Of a DNA stretch of 64,000 nucleotides, positions 13,587 to 24,651 are shown piece after piece. Each line of letters begins with the position of its first letter. Positions within the stretch are counted from its first letter, which is position 1. This DNA comes from Allacma fusca (lineage: Eukaryota > Arthropoda > Collembola > Symphypleona > Sminthuridae). The stretch spans positions 50,602,386 to 50,666,385 of the forward strand of contig OX359248.1 of assembly GCA_947179485.1 (NCBI GenBank), read 5' to 3'. The notes beneath the pieces are model-generated. The model saw only the letters and a program-made list of their open reading frames with translations. It was not told the origin of the DNA and searched no databases. A program made the position numbers and the translations under genes.

Positions 13587-14241
13587 TTTTTTTTTGTGAG
13601 AAATTACTTTTTAATGACACGACATTTTCGTGTGTACTTTCACTTTCATACACAACTTTCCTCTTTCATAAGTAATAGGATTAATTGTAGTACTTAGTGA
13701 ATTCTTCGCCTCCTTCCAAGTTCCCAGAATTATGGCTATTAGAATGCATTAGTATAGATTACGGATATTCATCTTAAAGTTTAAATTAAGTTGATCCTCT
13801 TCTTGACAATCAACGTGTGATTTCCCTTGAAAGGAAAAACTTTGTCGATTAGTGTCATCGGAGTCGAATTCCTTATTTATTTGGTGTATTTTAGCTTGGA
13901 AACATTTGTACAGTGTTGGTGATTTAAGTATGTAAATAGGTGCAGATTAAATATGCAACCCTACCGGAATATTTCCTCACTTGGCCTATTCAATCTCACC
14001 GTTGCATACCTATTTCTTTGTTAGTTGGGCTGACTGAGTGATGAATATGTAACTCAGCAGATGTGACATTTGTGGAGATAATAAGTTGGCATTTTTTCCA
14101 GACACTTTGTTGTTACACCAGTAAGCTAGACTTGTACTGTTATTGTTAATGAATAGACAGAATGCCACCTTTCCTTGTCAAAACATTGCCCACTCAATTA
14201 CTTCATGCAAGCGTTTGGTACGACACTATTATATGCATAGC

Positions 14242-14247
14242 AATAAA
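14242..14247 (+). terminator. Candidate polyA signal of gene 1
   Basis: This is a canonical AATAAA about 655 bases after the stop of cotransporter gene 1. The stretch 13587-14690 otherwise holds AT-rich 3' UTR-like sequence with no gene. Confidence 0.4.
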
Positions 14248-14685
14248 GGTCTCACAAAAGTAGGTTAGTTCTATTAATGCACCCAATCATTAATTGTCTT
14301 TACAAGGTAAAAGCATGCGGCTAATTACTTGTAAACAATTAGAAAATAGAGTCTAAATAAAAAAAAACAAGTTTTCTGAAAATTAGTAAGAGTCAAGATT
14401 ATAGTAATTACATATGAAGAAGTGAGATGCAAAATGGAATTTTACATAAATATACATACAATTTTTTCAAAGTCGTTGATAAAATCCTCGAGGACAAACG
14501 TTTATCGAAAGTGGGTGCATTTATCTTTTTGGAGCTTGTAATTCTCAGTTAACAAGTTTTTATTTTCTCCTGTCGAAATTTGGAAAAAGAGCGTTTGCAG
14601 GTTGTATTTCATCGTCTCATAATTATATGTATGTACATTATGTGTGTCCATCCACTGATTGTGAATTTAACATTCAAGTTCAATG

Positions 14686-14690
14686 AGTAT
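14686..14690. repeat. Left 5-bp target-site duplication of the copia element
   Basis: AGTAT directly precedes the left LTR and recurs at 21858-21862 directly after the right LTR. Five bases is the duplication length usual for Ty1/copia integrase. Confidence 0.85.
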
Positions 14691-15170
14691 TGTTGAAATT
14701 ATTTAGGAAATCATTTAGGAATTAAGGAAATTGACTAATTGTAAGAATGATTTTGTCATGTATAAAGTATTTATCATGAGTGAATGTCAAAAGTATTCAA
14801 GAATGAAAAGAGGAACTGAAAGTGATGACTAAGGGATAACACACTTCAAGCAAGAGTTTCAAGAGGAGGAAACTTGACCGCGAGGATGCAACCCATTGGA
14901 CTTTGCTGACACAGCAGATTGCTAGTTTTATGACAGCAATAAAATCGGGACTGACAATAAGACTCAAGACCAGCTCAAGACTAAAAGCCTATTTCCATGT
15001 TGTAACTTCCTCTTGTATTTAGAGTTTATTTAGATGCTAAATTCATTTTTGATGTAAACTTGGACTACTTAATGTTATTTAAGAACCTGTGACTTTCAGA
15101 ATAAACACAGATCTGATCATATTATTCAGAGAAATATAGTGAATACTGTTTTATTCCATATTTCACAATA
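14691..15170 (+). repeat. Left LTR of the copia element
   Basis: 480 bases beginning TGTTGAAATT and ending TTTCACAATA, matched by 21378-21857. The short terminal inverted repeat is TGTTG/CAATA. An AATAAA lies at 15100-15105, consistent with the R/polyA part of an LTR. Confidence 0.95.
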
Positions 15171-15580
15171 CGTTATCAGCACTGGCTAAATTCACTGCAA
15201 AAGTGAATGAGAAGATTTTTTTTTTCCCAACGTGAAAAAGTCTAGTAAATTTTAAGACTCCACAGAGGTGTTCTTCAAAATTTTAAAAGAGTGTGAAACT
15301 GAAGTGCGATAGTTTTTCAACAGAGAAGAATATCAAGTTTCATTTTTTGTTGCTGTCATACAACAAAGTTTAAAAGTGATAACTTTCAGTGAGTAAAGTT
15401 CTGCATCAACTTACCCCGAGTGAAATAGTGCAAAATTATTTTCCTCATAACTCTAAATCCCGACGACGGATTTAGCTGGAAATTTCTGTCACAACAGAAA
15501 AGTGTGTGTACTTCATACAGTGTGAACGAAAATTCAGCAAAGGAATTTTTATTCAAAAGTTTTTCCAGTTAACAGTCACG
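15171..15580 (+). other. Copia leader with candidate primer-binding site
   Basis: The untranslated leader lies between the LTR and the gag start. The first bases after the LTR, GTTATCAGCACTGG (15172-15185), sit where a tRNA primer-binding site belongs. I could not match them to a particular tRNA; some copia elements use an internal tRNA fragment rather than the 3' end. Confidence 0.5.
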
Positions 15581-18500
15581 ATGTCCACAACTACCAACAA
15601 CCATTATGTGACCCGGAGGTTTGATACTGCATCCATAACGAAGCTCAACGGAGAAAACTACAGGATATGGAAGACCAGACTAGTTAGCGTTTTTACGGCT
15701 CACAAAATCATGGATGTCGTGGATGGATCCTTGACAAGACCATCTACATCTGGAGACAGCCAGGACAAGTGGGACCAAGCCAACTCGGAGGCTTTAACAA
15801 GTATGTATCTTTCTATGTCTGATGCTGAAGTAGATAGAGTTTCGGGGTGCAAAACCTCAAACGAAGTATGGATTAAACTAAGAACAATGTATGAAAGCAC
15901 ATCCGGAGAGAGCAAGCAAGCTCTTCTCCAGAAATTTTTTAGCATAAAGGAGGGAGACTATAACTCTCCAGTCAAATGCATGTGTGAGGTGCAAAACCTT
16001 GCAGCCCAGTTGAACTCCATAGGATCGAAGATGGACGACGAATCAATTGTGGCTCGCGTAATCTCTAGCCTCATGGCAGAGAAATTCCGCAATTTTCGAG
16101 AAGCCTGGAGATCGGTGGAGGTCAGTAAGCAAACTACTGCACTTCTACTATCAAGACTGAAGACCTGGGAACTCGAGGATCAAGAGTCAGGAAGTCTTGC
16201 GAAAACCAGTGAAAGTGGAAAAGCTTTCTCAGCACAAAAGCAAAATGGGAAGAAACCCAAATTGACCAAAGAGGAAATTGCTGAATTGAAGAAGAAATCT
16301 AAATGCCATATTTGCGCAAAGCAAGGGCATTGGGCACGGGAGTGTCCAGACAAGAAAAAGAACAGTGTGTCCAAGCAGACAACAACCACAAGTCAACTCA
16401 AATCTGGTGGTACTGCATATGCAGCTGGAGACCACACGGATGATTGGGTTAATGACTGTGGAGCTGATGCACATTACTGTGGAAGATTAGAATGGTTCTC
16501 GGAATATGAAAAATATTCGGAACCACAGCAAATTGGACTAGCGAATGGATCATTCATGCAGGCCCTTGGAATAGGAAAGGTGAAGGTCCTTGCTCTCAAA
16601 CGAGGCAATTGGGAGACCATCGAGATTGGAAATGTTCTATACATCCCTGGAGCAGCAAACTTACTTTCAGAAAATGTCCTCTTGAAAAAGGGATACAGAA
16701 TCGAGAAAGAAGGTACAGAAGATTTTATTTTCTTCAAGGATGGAGTACCGGACATACAAGCATATATGAAGAATGGACTTCAAATTATGCGCTTCAAGCC
16801 CATTGTTAACAACGCATTTGCTTGCAAAAAGCAAGTTAACTGGCACTCAAGATTGGGACACATCAACTGCAGTTTTTTGAAGAAAACTAAGGACAAAGGA
16901 GCAGTATATGGTCTCGAAGACATGAAAATTGATGACTCACCATGTTCAATATGCAAGATAGGAAAAGCGGTAAAACAGTCCTACCCAGAAGTCGCAAAGA
17001 CTGGGATAGTTAAGACTGGTGAAGTTTTACACGCAGATTTGATATATGGACTCACACCATCAAATAGAGGTAGCAAATACTGTCTATTGGTTAAAGATGA
17101 GGAATCGTCTTTTAGACATGGATATTTTCAAAGGACAAAGGATGAGACCGCTGAAAACATCAAAGACGTGGTTAACTTTATGAGTAACCATACTGGGAAC
17201 ACAGTGAAGATTTTCCGTTCAGATAATGGAACTGAGTTTGTGAATCAAACTCTGAAGCAATTCTTTTCAGAGAAAGGAATTCTACATGGGCTCAACGCCC
17301 CGCACACCCCACAAGCAAATGGATTTATTGAGCGTGATGTACGCACAATTCAAGACGCAGCACGCACTATGCTTACGCAAAGTAAGTTAGGTGACAAATT
17401 TTGGGAAGATGCAGTTGGAGTAGCATGCTATATGCTCAACCGGACTTTGAACTCCAACAACACTGAGATCACACCCTGGGAAAAGGTGTTCAAGAAGAAG
17501 CCATCCTTAAGACATGTACGTACGTTTGGTTGTACTGCGTACGCCAAAATCATGCATGGACATCAGAAGTGGGACGACGCAGCCTTGGAGACAATTCTGG
17601 TAGGATACAATTCTCTCAACAAGAATTACAGATTATATGTACCAGAGCAGCACAAATACATAGAGCAGGCGAAGCACGTCACTTTTGACGAAGACACCAT
17701 GGGTATCATTGATAATAACTCTATGAGTATTATTCCTGAGGATGAGGTTACCGTACATGAGCAAGTCATTTGTCCCGCCAGACAAATTGACATATTGCCC
17801 AGGAGTATATTGAAGAAATCAAGTCCTCCTGTACAAAGTAAGGCAAACTTACCTAGTACGAGCACAAGCAAGGCAAATACCCCGGAACAGGTATTTTTAA
17901 GTCCTACATCAAGCCGTGATAATTCCCCCGAAAGGGATTTATTCACACCAACTAACTCAGACGACGAGGGTTCTACACCCAGGAAACGGTTTGTGTCATG
18001 GCCTGACACAGAACCAGAGATGTTTGAGAAGTCAGATGAAGAAATGGAACAGGATCCAGTTCCAGAACCAACGGTACGACGTTCAGGGAGAGTAACTACC
18101 CAGACGGAAAAGTATCAAGCAGGTTTTCTCGCTGAGCAAATCAGTGAACCCAAGAGCTACAAAGAAGCAATTAATTCCAAATTCAAGAGCGAGTGGCGGG
18201 AGGCTATGGACAACGAAGTCTATAGTCTTGCAGAGCAAGAAACGTGGGCTCTTGTAAAAAGAACTCCACAGATGAGACTCATAAAAAATATGTGGGTATT
18301 CAAACTGAAGAATGGCCCTGACGGACCAAGATTTAAAGCAAGACTTGTTGCGAAAGGTTACAGTCAAAAGGAAGGGATTGACTTTCAAGAAACTTTTGCT
18401 CCAGTCAGCAGATATGAGACCGTCAGGATTCTACTCTCCATTGCAGCTGCTCGGAATATGCACATCATGCAATTTGATGTAGCAACCGCATTCCTAAACA

Positions 18501-19648
18501 GTCCATTGGAAGAAGATATATATATGGAGCAGCCCGAAGGTTACAATGCAGAACCTGGAATGGTTTGTAAACTATTGAAAGGACTTTATGGACTGAAGCA
18601 AGCTCCTAGGAACTGGAATAAAACTTTACAGGAAAAGTTATCCAGCATGGAATTCTACCCCATGGACAGCGATCCTTGCTTATTTAAGAAGGATCATGAC
18701 GGACATCCTATATATATGACTATATATGTAGATGACGGACTTGTTATAGGACAGTCCAAAGAAGAATTGGAGGCTATAATTGCTGACTTGAAGGACAGCT
18801 TTAAGCTCACCATTCAACCCCTGAAGAAATTTCTTGGTATAGAAATTATCAAGAATGAGGACGGAATTTTTATTCACCAGGAATCATATGTAGAAGAGCT
18901 TTTGAGAAGATTTGGCATGGAACAGTGCAAAACTGTTGACATTCCGATGGACCAAGGTCTACAGCTGGCCACAGTAAGTCCATCAGACACTGCCTACAAT
19001 TTTCAAGAACTCATTGGTGCTCTGCTATACCTAGCAAGATGCACGAGGCCGGACATCACATATGCTGTTCATTACCTCGCGAGATTTTTTGCTGGATATG
19101 GGAGGCAACACTATGAAGCTGGAAAGAAAATTCTGAGATACCTAAAAGGGACGCAAAGTCTCGGTATATTTTATTGGCAATCAGAAGATGATATCATTCA
19201 AGCGTATGTTGACGCAGATTATGGTTCAGACAAGAACTCTAGGAAGTCCACATCAGGAAACTTATTCACCTTTAATGGGAGTCCAGTTTCGTGGCTGAGC
19301 AAACGACAGACATGTATATCACTGTCCTCAACGGAAAGTGAATATGTGTCGTTAGCTCAAGGAGGAAAGGATGCTGTATGGATACAGAAGATTTATGAAG
19401 ACTTCGGAGTCGCAAACACTCCTATTCCTATACTTACGGATAGCCAAAGTGCTATGAAGTTGGCCAACAACCCGGAGTTCCATGAAAAATCCAAACACAT
19501 TGACATCCGACACCATTTTATCAGAGATCTGGTAGAGACCAAGCAAGTTGCTCTAAAGCATTTGCCGGATATTGTCCAACCAGCGGACATTCTGACTAAA
19601 GCTGTAGGAAGAGTCAACTTCTTGAAGAAAAGGTCGTTAATGGGAATG
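15581..19648 (+). CDS. Copia gag-pol polyprotein region (fossil element)
   Basis: The ATG at 15581 opens a long frame with parts in copia order. A UBN2-type gag domain starts near 15640. A CCHC zinc knuckle KCHICAKQGHWARECP lies at 16301-16348. A protease-like segment follows near 16440. The integrase has an HHCC zinc finger near 16840-16960 and a DDE core with Asp at 17036, Asp at 17222 and Glu at 17330. The reverse transcriptase carries YVDD at 18725-18736. RNase H begins at Asp 19211 and ends in the copia-typical DIRHHFIRDLV and ADILTKA motifs near 19510-19600. About 1356 codons, a usual length for a copia polyprotein. The frame runs on into the env-like part without a spacer. Confidence 0.92.
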
Positions 19649-21307
19649 CAACTTCCACCCGAAGTGAAAGAAGAACCTGTAAAGCGCAGAGCTTTATGCA
19701 GTGTAATAGTGGACCCTAAAAGACCAAAACTGTTTTGGACCTTATCACTCTTCTTGTCATTACTGACACTTGGAGGAGCAAGTAATGGAAGCCCACTACT
19801 TTGGAGGAAAACGTATGACCCTGCTGTAATTGGTTTCAAAGCCTTTACTATGAAAATAAACCTAATCTCGCCGTGCACATTTCTGCCTATTGAAGGTATT
19901 GAAGCAAATATGGCGGAAGCACTGAAGAAACAGTGTGAAGAAACCTATGATGAACTTTTCTCTAGGAACATTGAAAGGATTTGTCCCTGTGAGAAAACTC
20001 TCCACAAAAGAGAGAAGAGATTGATATTTATTGCAGGTTTCATAATTGTGGCGGTACTGGCTAGCGCAGGTTTGGGCATAGGAACCTTTGCTCTGACTAA
20101 AACTTACCAATTGGAGACCCGTCAATCAGAGCTACTGGCAGCTCTAGATGAATTAGAACGAGATGTTTTTGCAGCAAACAAACGAATGAAGACATTCCAA
20201 ATGGAGATACGCAAAGTAACCTCCAGATTAGACACATTAGAGGCTGATCTAATGTCGTTCAAGCAAAAGGTGATCGAGTTACAGTATGTAATTTCCTACC
20301 TCACAGGACGACTGTTAGAGGGTAAAAGAATTTTACAACTTACGGAGAGAACCTGGAGAAAAAAGGAATTGTCCACTGAGTTGTTCAATTACCTTAACAT
20401 CACATTACCGTGTGGAGAAGACTGCCCTGCAGAATATGGAACTTTTCAAAGTTGTGTGATGGACGAGAATAAAAAGGCAATAACATTGGACTTTACCATT
20501 CCAATAGTTAATAGGAGCCTTGTTCGTGTGAAAGCTGATCCATTTGACATTATGACAAAGAGGAATAATGTTACATGCAGACTGAAGTATAACGGTCCTA
20601 TTTTAGCGACCATATCAGCTGAGGAAGATCGTGTTTACAATACACAATTCCAGGAGGAAATAAGACAATTGTCACTAGACGTGTCATTAAATTGTACGAA
20701 CAGTTCTATATTTGAAGACGGAACTTACTACAAAACTGAGAGATGAAAAATCTCCAGAGAAGAGGATGAGAAGGAGTTTATTCAGGTTAAACTCTTCAAC
20801 AACCTATATTATATATACTGTCCAGGAAGCAGTTATATAATTGGAAAAAGGAAGATTATGTGTCCACTCCATGTGTTCACATTACCCCTGTCAGCTACGT
20901 TCACTCTGAATGGCGTAGAATATAAAGGATCGATTCTAAAGGTCATTTACCGAGAAAAAGAAGATCCGTTGTTAATTGAGCAGATCAATTACCATCTCAA
21001 TCCGAACATCAATTGGAAAAATCTCTCAGCCGAGATTGATGAAGATTGGAAAAACAGCGAACTTGAGATTGAAAGAGAAGTGCATAACTTGTCTGTATTT
21101 CAATTCTCAAACAGTTCATGGACAACGGCAGAAGTTTTGCTAATTGTAAGTGCATGCATATGTGGAAGCATTGCATTTTTGATTGCAGCTAGAAAATGCA
21201 TCAAAAAGTTCAAGTCACAAAGACGAAATGCAACAGCAGAAGAAGGAGAAAAGAAGGAGGAATCCATTCCACTTCAAGAAATCGTAGAAAATAATTTTTA
21301 CAACTAA
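19649..21307 (+). pseudogene. Envelope-like region of the copia element (F-type architecture, fossil)
   Basis: The region follows RNase H. In order it shows: a hydrophobic signal-like segment near 19735-19785; a cysteine pair CPC; a basic cleavage-like motif REKR (20009-20020) directly followed by a hydrophobic, Gly/Ala-rich stretch like a fusion peptide; a long heptad-rich segment (about 20100-20330); cysteines and several N-glycosylation sequons; and a C-terminal membrane helix (about 21125-21195) with a basic, then acidic cytoplasmic tail. This layout matches F-type fusion glycoproteins of baculoviruses and errantiviruses, but I claim similarity of architecture, not sequence homology. It appears interrupted about once, so it is listed as a fossil. 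Related elements may express env by splicing. Confidence 0.65.
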
Positions 21308-21369
21308 AAGTTTCGTAATAATTTTCTGTATATGTACATACATTGAATAGTAATATTAGAAAATTGATT

Positions 21370-21377
21370 AAGGAGGA
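21370..21377 (+). other. Polypurine tract of the copia element
   Basis: AAGGAGGA lies immediately before the right LTR, the position of the plus-strand primer in LTR retrotransposons. Confidence 0.75.
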
Positions 21378-21857
21378 TGTTGAAATTATTTAGGAAATCA
21401 TTTAGGAATTAAGGAAATTGACTAATTGTAAGAATGATTTTGTCATGTATAAAGTATTTATCATGAGTGAATGTCAAAAGTATTCAAGAATGAAAAGAGG
21501 AACTGAAAGTGATGACTAAGGGATAACACACTTCAAGCAAGAGTTTCAAGAGGAGGAAACTTGACCGCGAGGATGCAACCCATTGGACTTTGCTGACACA
21601 GCAGATTGCTAGTTTTATGACAGCAATAAAATCGGGACTGACAATAAGACTCAAGACCAGCTCAAGACTAAAAGCCTATTTCCATGTTGTAACTTCCTCT
21701 TGTATTTAGAGTTTATTTAGATGCTAAATTCATTTTTGATGTAAACTTGGACTACTTAATGTTATTTAAGAACCTGTGACTTTCAGAATAAACACAGATC
21801 TGATCATATTATTCAGAGAAATATAGTGAATACTGTTTTATTCCATATTTCACAATA
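21378..21857 (+). repeat. Right LTR of the copia element
   Basis: 480 bases. Read by eye against 14691-15170, I found no difference. Followed by the AGTAT target duplication. Confidence 0.95.
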
Positions 21858-21862
21858 AGTAT
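21858..21862. repeat. Right 5-bp target-site duplication of the copia element
   Basis: AGTAT, identical to 14686-14690, fixes the right boundary of the element. Confidence 0.85.
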
Positions 21863-23424
21863 TACTAGGAGTCGATTTTTATTGTAAATTTCTTGGGTAT
21901 AGGCAAAAGGTAACACGAAAAATAAAGGTGGGGCAATATTTGCCACATATCTGATCAGCGCTCGCTAATTTCAAGACCAATATTTTAGTTGAGTCTAGTC
22001 ATGGGACGACTATTTTGGATATAATGGTAAACAATTAGTATATGAAAGCACTCATAATCGCATGACTAGGAATTTAGCAAATGTTACTACACTAAAAGAT
22101 AAAATGTTTACATTTTATTCATGCAAGTTAATCAGTAGCAACAGACGTATTTTAGCATTACCCCAGTATGTATCAAAACTCAGAGGGAACATTCGTGCGG
22201 TTGACTGCCAAAGTATGGAACATAATGTTAATTCAAAACCGAATTAAACTTATTGCTCTACAAGAATATAAAATCTTCATTGGATTTAACATGTGAACTT
22301 TCAAGGAAAACTTAATCTGTGATACTTTTTTGGGTTCAGAAATTGTGATGGCCCTTTGGGTAGAAATTTCCAAAATTTTACGAGTTACTGGAGTTATGAG
22401 ACATACAAGGGGAATATTAAAAATATATTTGTATACTTTGCTCGAGATCAGGAGTAACATATAAAAATTTTAACTTGTAAGTAATTATTGCATTGAAGCC
22501 AATAGTTTTCGCACAAGAGAAGTAATCCTCCATTTGGATGAAAATAGATCTTTGTCTAATGTAGACTTTTACCAACAATTCAGATGCTTTAAACTGTATT
22601 CATGCAAGCCTGTGTTTTAACACGATTGTATTCTATAATAACGTGGTATAAATAAAATAAACATAATTACGTTTTCGTGACTCTGAAAATTAACTCACTG
22701 GAAAACTTAATGAATTTTTTATATCGCCACCTAAAGCTTAGACACCGTCCACGCACGTACATATTTAGTTAAGCATAACATATGGAGTTGTCCCGCGCAA
22801 GTTATGTTTGACACATCGTAGGAACTGTCCACATAGCCACACATGTCAACATAAAGCTTAAAATATGTAAGTCGAACACCGTCCATATGAGTTGCCTAAA
22901 ACTAGTATCCCTATGAAAATTGGCATATGAATTAGGCGGCAATCAAAGTGGAAGTTTTTCAAAGTGAAAAACAGAAATGCAAACAATTTATAGAAACGTT
23001 TTGTGGCAAAAAAACAAAGCCAAATAAAGACAATTATCCGGAATCAGGTTCAATTAAATGATAAACTGTTGCGAACACTTTAGGAAGAAGATGCAAATGC
23101 GGATGAATATATGAACAATTGGAGTGGCTGCAAGCTCAGACAAAGAATGTGATCTACATTTCAGTTATTATTATACTTTAATAATCTAATCCATCGTGGT
23201 TTAAGCGTGAAACCAGATTCATTGCAGCACAGATCCTTATTGGAAAATATGAACTTAAATCAATTGAAATTATTATTAATTATTAGGTTGGATAGAGAAA
23301 CCTTAAAAGTAATGATATTATATTTAAACGAAACCTGCAAATTATTTAATTCGGCAAATTCATTCAATGGTATTGCCTTTACTCAAGATTCACGTTTGGC
23401 AATGTTCCGAAGTTTCCCATTATA
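21863..23424. other. Spacer, no gene recognised
   Basis: AT-rich intergenic sequence. A short motif, AAGCTTA followed by ACACCGTCCA, occurs twice (near 22735-22752 and 22855-22893), which hints at an old small repeat. No coding frame with protein-like composition was seen. Confidence 0.5.
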
Positions 23425-23432
23425 ATGGAACA

Positions 23433-24643
23433 CAAAGATGGGCCCCTTGCCTATATCTAGGCCCTTTTATAGGCAAAAATTCTAGGGAGGAAGGAAGAAA
23501 ACAAGAATCTAGGCTAGGATATAGGCAAGGTTCAATGGTATTTATATGCAAGTAAAATATTATAGGAAGTTTGAGATATAAATATAGGCACCTAGGAAAT
23601 TTAGGCTAGGGGCTCCATAAATAAATATTATATGAAGGGCGCAGGTATGCTACTGACACCGAGTAGGAGTACGGGCATGCAACGATGCATATAATTTCGA
23701 AGAGGAATGCATAAGTTTGAATTGGGAATTCCCTACCTTTTTCACTAAAACAATGGTTGTAAAATTGCGGAGAAGTAAAGTATATTATAGCACGATTGTT
23801 CAGACACCTGGACGACAATGATGTAAAAAATTTTCAGCGTGGAACATACCAACAGACCAACGTAGTAATAAATAATATACAGTATTATTAGGTACAGGAT
23901 ATGTCGACATACACACATTTTCTGTTTTCCGTTGTGCCTTGAAAGTTGTAATATAGGGAAGGAGTAGTTTTGGGTAGTGTTTGTGTTCGGTAATCGGGAA
24001 TTCCCGAGGTTCCGGTTCGGTTTCGGGACAACGGTTTAAAGTTAAATTTCGGTCCAGTTTCGGGTACAAAAATCAAATGCGAAAGTTTTCGGAAAGGGTT
24101 TGTTAAAGTTGTCGTTTTGGATAAAAACGTGAAACACGCATTTGTGCCTCAATGAATCCTACACATCTTCTGCCCGTTCGGAAAAGAACCGGTTCGGGAA
24201 CCGCTTTTATTTTCCGAATCGATCCTGGGAAGGCAAAAATGTCCCGGACTCGAACATATCGTTCCGGTTTCGGGAACAGAAATGGATTTTTTTCGATCGG
24301 GAAAAGGAAAATGAGTCGGGTAGAGTCCGTGTTTTTGGTACCGTTCAGAAACACTAGTTTTTGGCTTCCTAGCAGGGGGTAGCTGCACGATACTCTCAAG
24401 GAATATTATAAGTACATTTACAGGGATTTATGTAGGCATATCTCCCTCTTTCCTATATTATAGGAAGGGACTTCGTGTTGCTTTAACCCTTATATGATTT
24501 AAGGGAGGCGTTTGGTTGAACATTTCCTTAAAAGGGGGAGATAACTTGACGAGACTAATAATTGTAGGCATATAGGGAGGCGCTGTTTGTTAGTTTAATT
24601 ATAGGAAGGAAATAGGGTAGGTGAAGTAAAAGGCCCATCTTTG
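23433..24643. mobile_element. Non-autonomous hAT-type DNA transposon (outer element of a nest)
   Basis: Inverted ends CAAAGATGGGCC / GGCCCATCTTTG are bounded by a perfect 8-bp duplication ATGGAACA (23425-23432 and 24644-24651), the length made by hAT transposases. The subterminal zones carry repeated TATAGGCA- and TAGGAAGG-like motifs on both sides. No transposase frame is present in the 1211 bases. A second element (23975-24356) is inserted in it. Confidence 0.82.
23975..24356. mobile_element. Nested hAT-type MITE
   Basis: 382 bases with inverted ends TAGTGTTTGTGTTCGGTA and TACCGTTCAGAAACACTA, 15 of 18 positions complementary. The flanks are GTTTTGGG (23967-23974) and GTTTTTGG (24357-24364), an 8-bp duplication with one mismatch. 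The interior is rich in GGTTCGGG / CCCGAAAC-like motifs arranged in both orientations. No transposase. It lies within the 23433-24643 element, so it inserted later. Confidence 0.72.
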
Positions 24644-24651
24644 ATGGAACA

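Larger units (their letters stand above)
14691..21857 (+). mobile_element. Env-bearing Ty1/copia LTR retrotransposon, nearly whole
   Basis: The element is 7167 bases long: 480-bp LTR, leader, gag-pol in copia order (gag, protease, integrase, reverse transcriptase, RNase H), an envelope-like region, polypurine tract and a 480-bp LTR. Integrase before reverse transcriptase places it in Ty1/copia (Pseudoviridae-like) rather than Gypsy or BEL/Pao. The env-like region after RNase H is unusual for an animal copia element. The LTRs look identical and the target duplication is exact, so the insertion is young. It looks almost whole, with about one break, in the env-like part. It sits about 1.1 kb downstream of cotransporter gene 1 in the same orientation. 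Placement in a crustacean clade such as GalEa is possible but not tested. Confidence 0.93.

Noticed and set aside
22735-22893. Duplicated AAGCTTA...ACACCGTCCA motif as a MITE
   Set aside because: No inverted ends or target duplication could be found around it.
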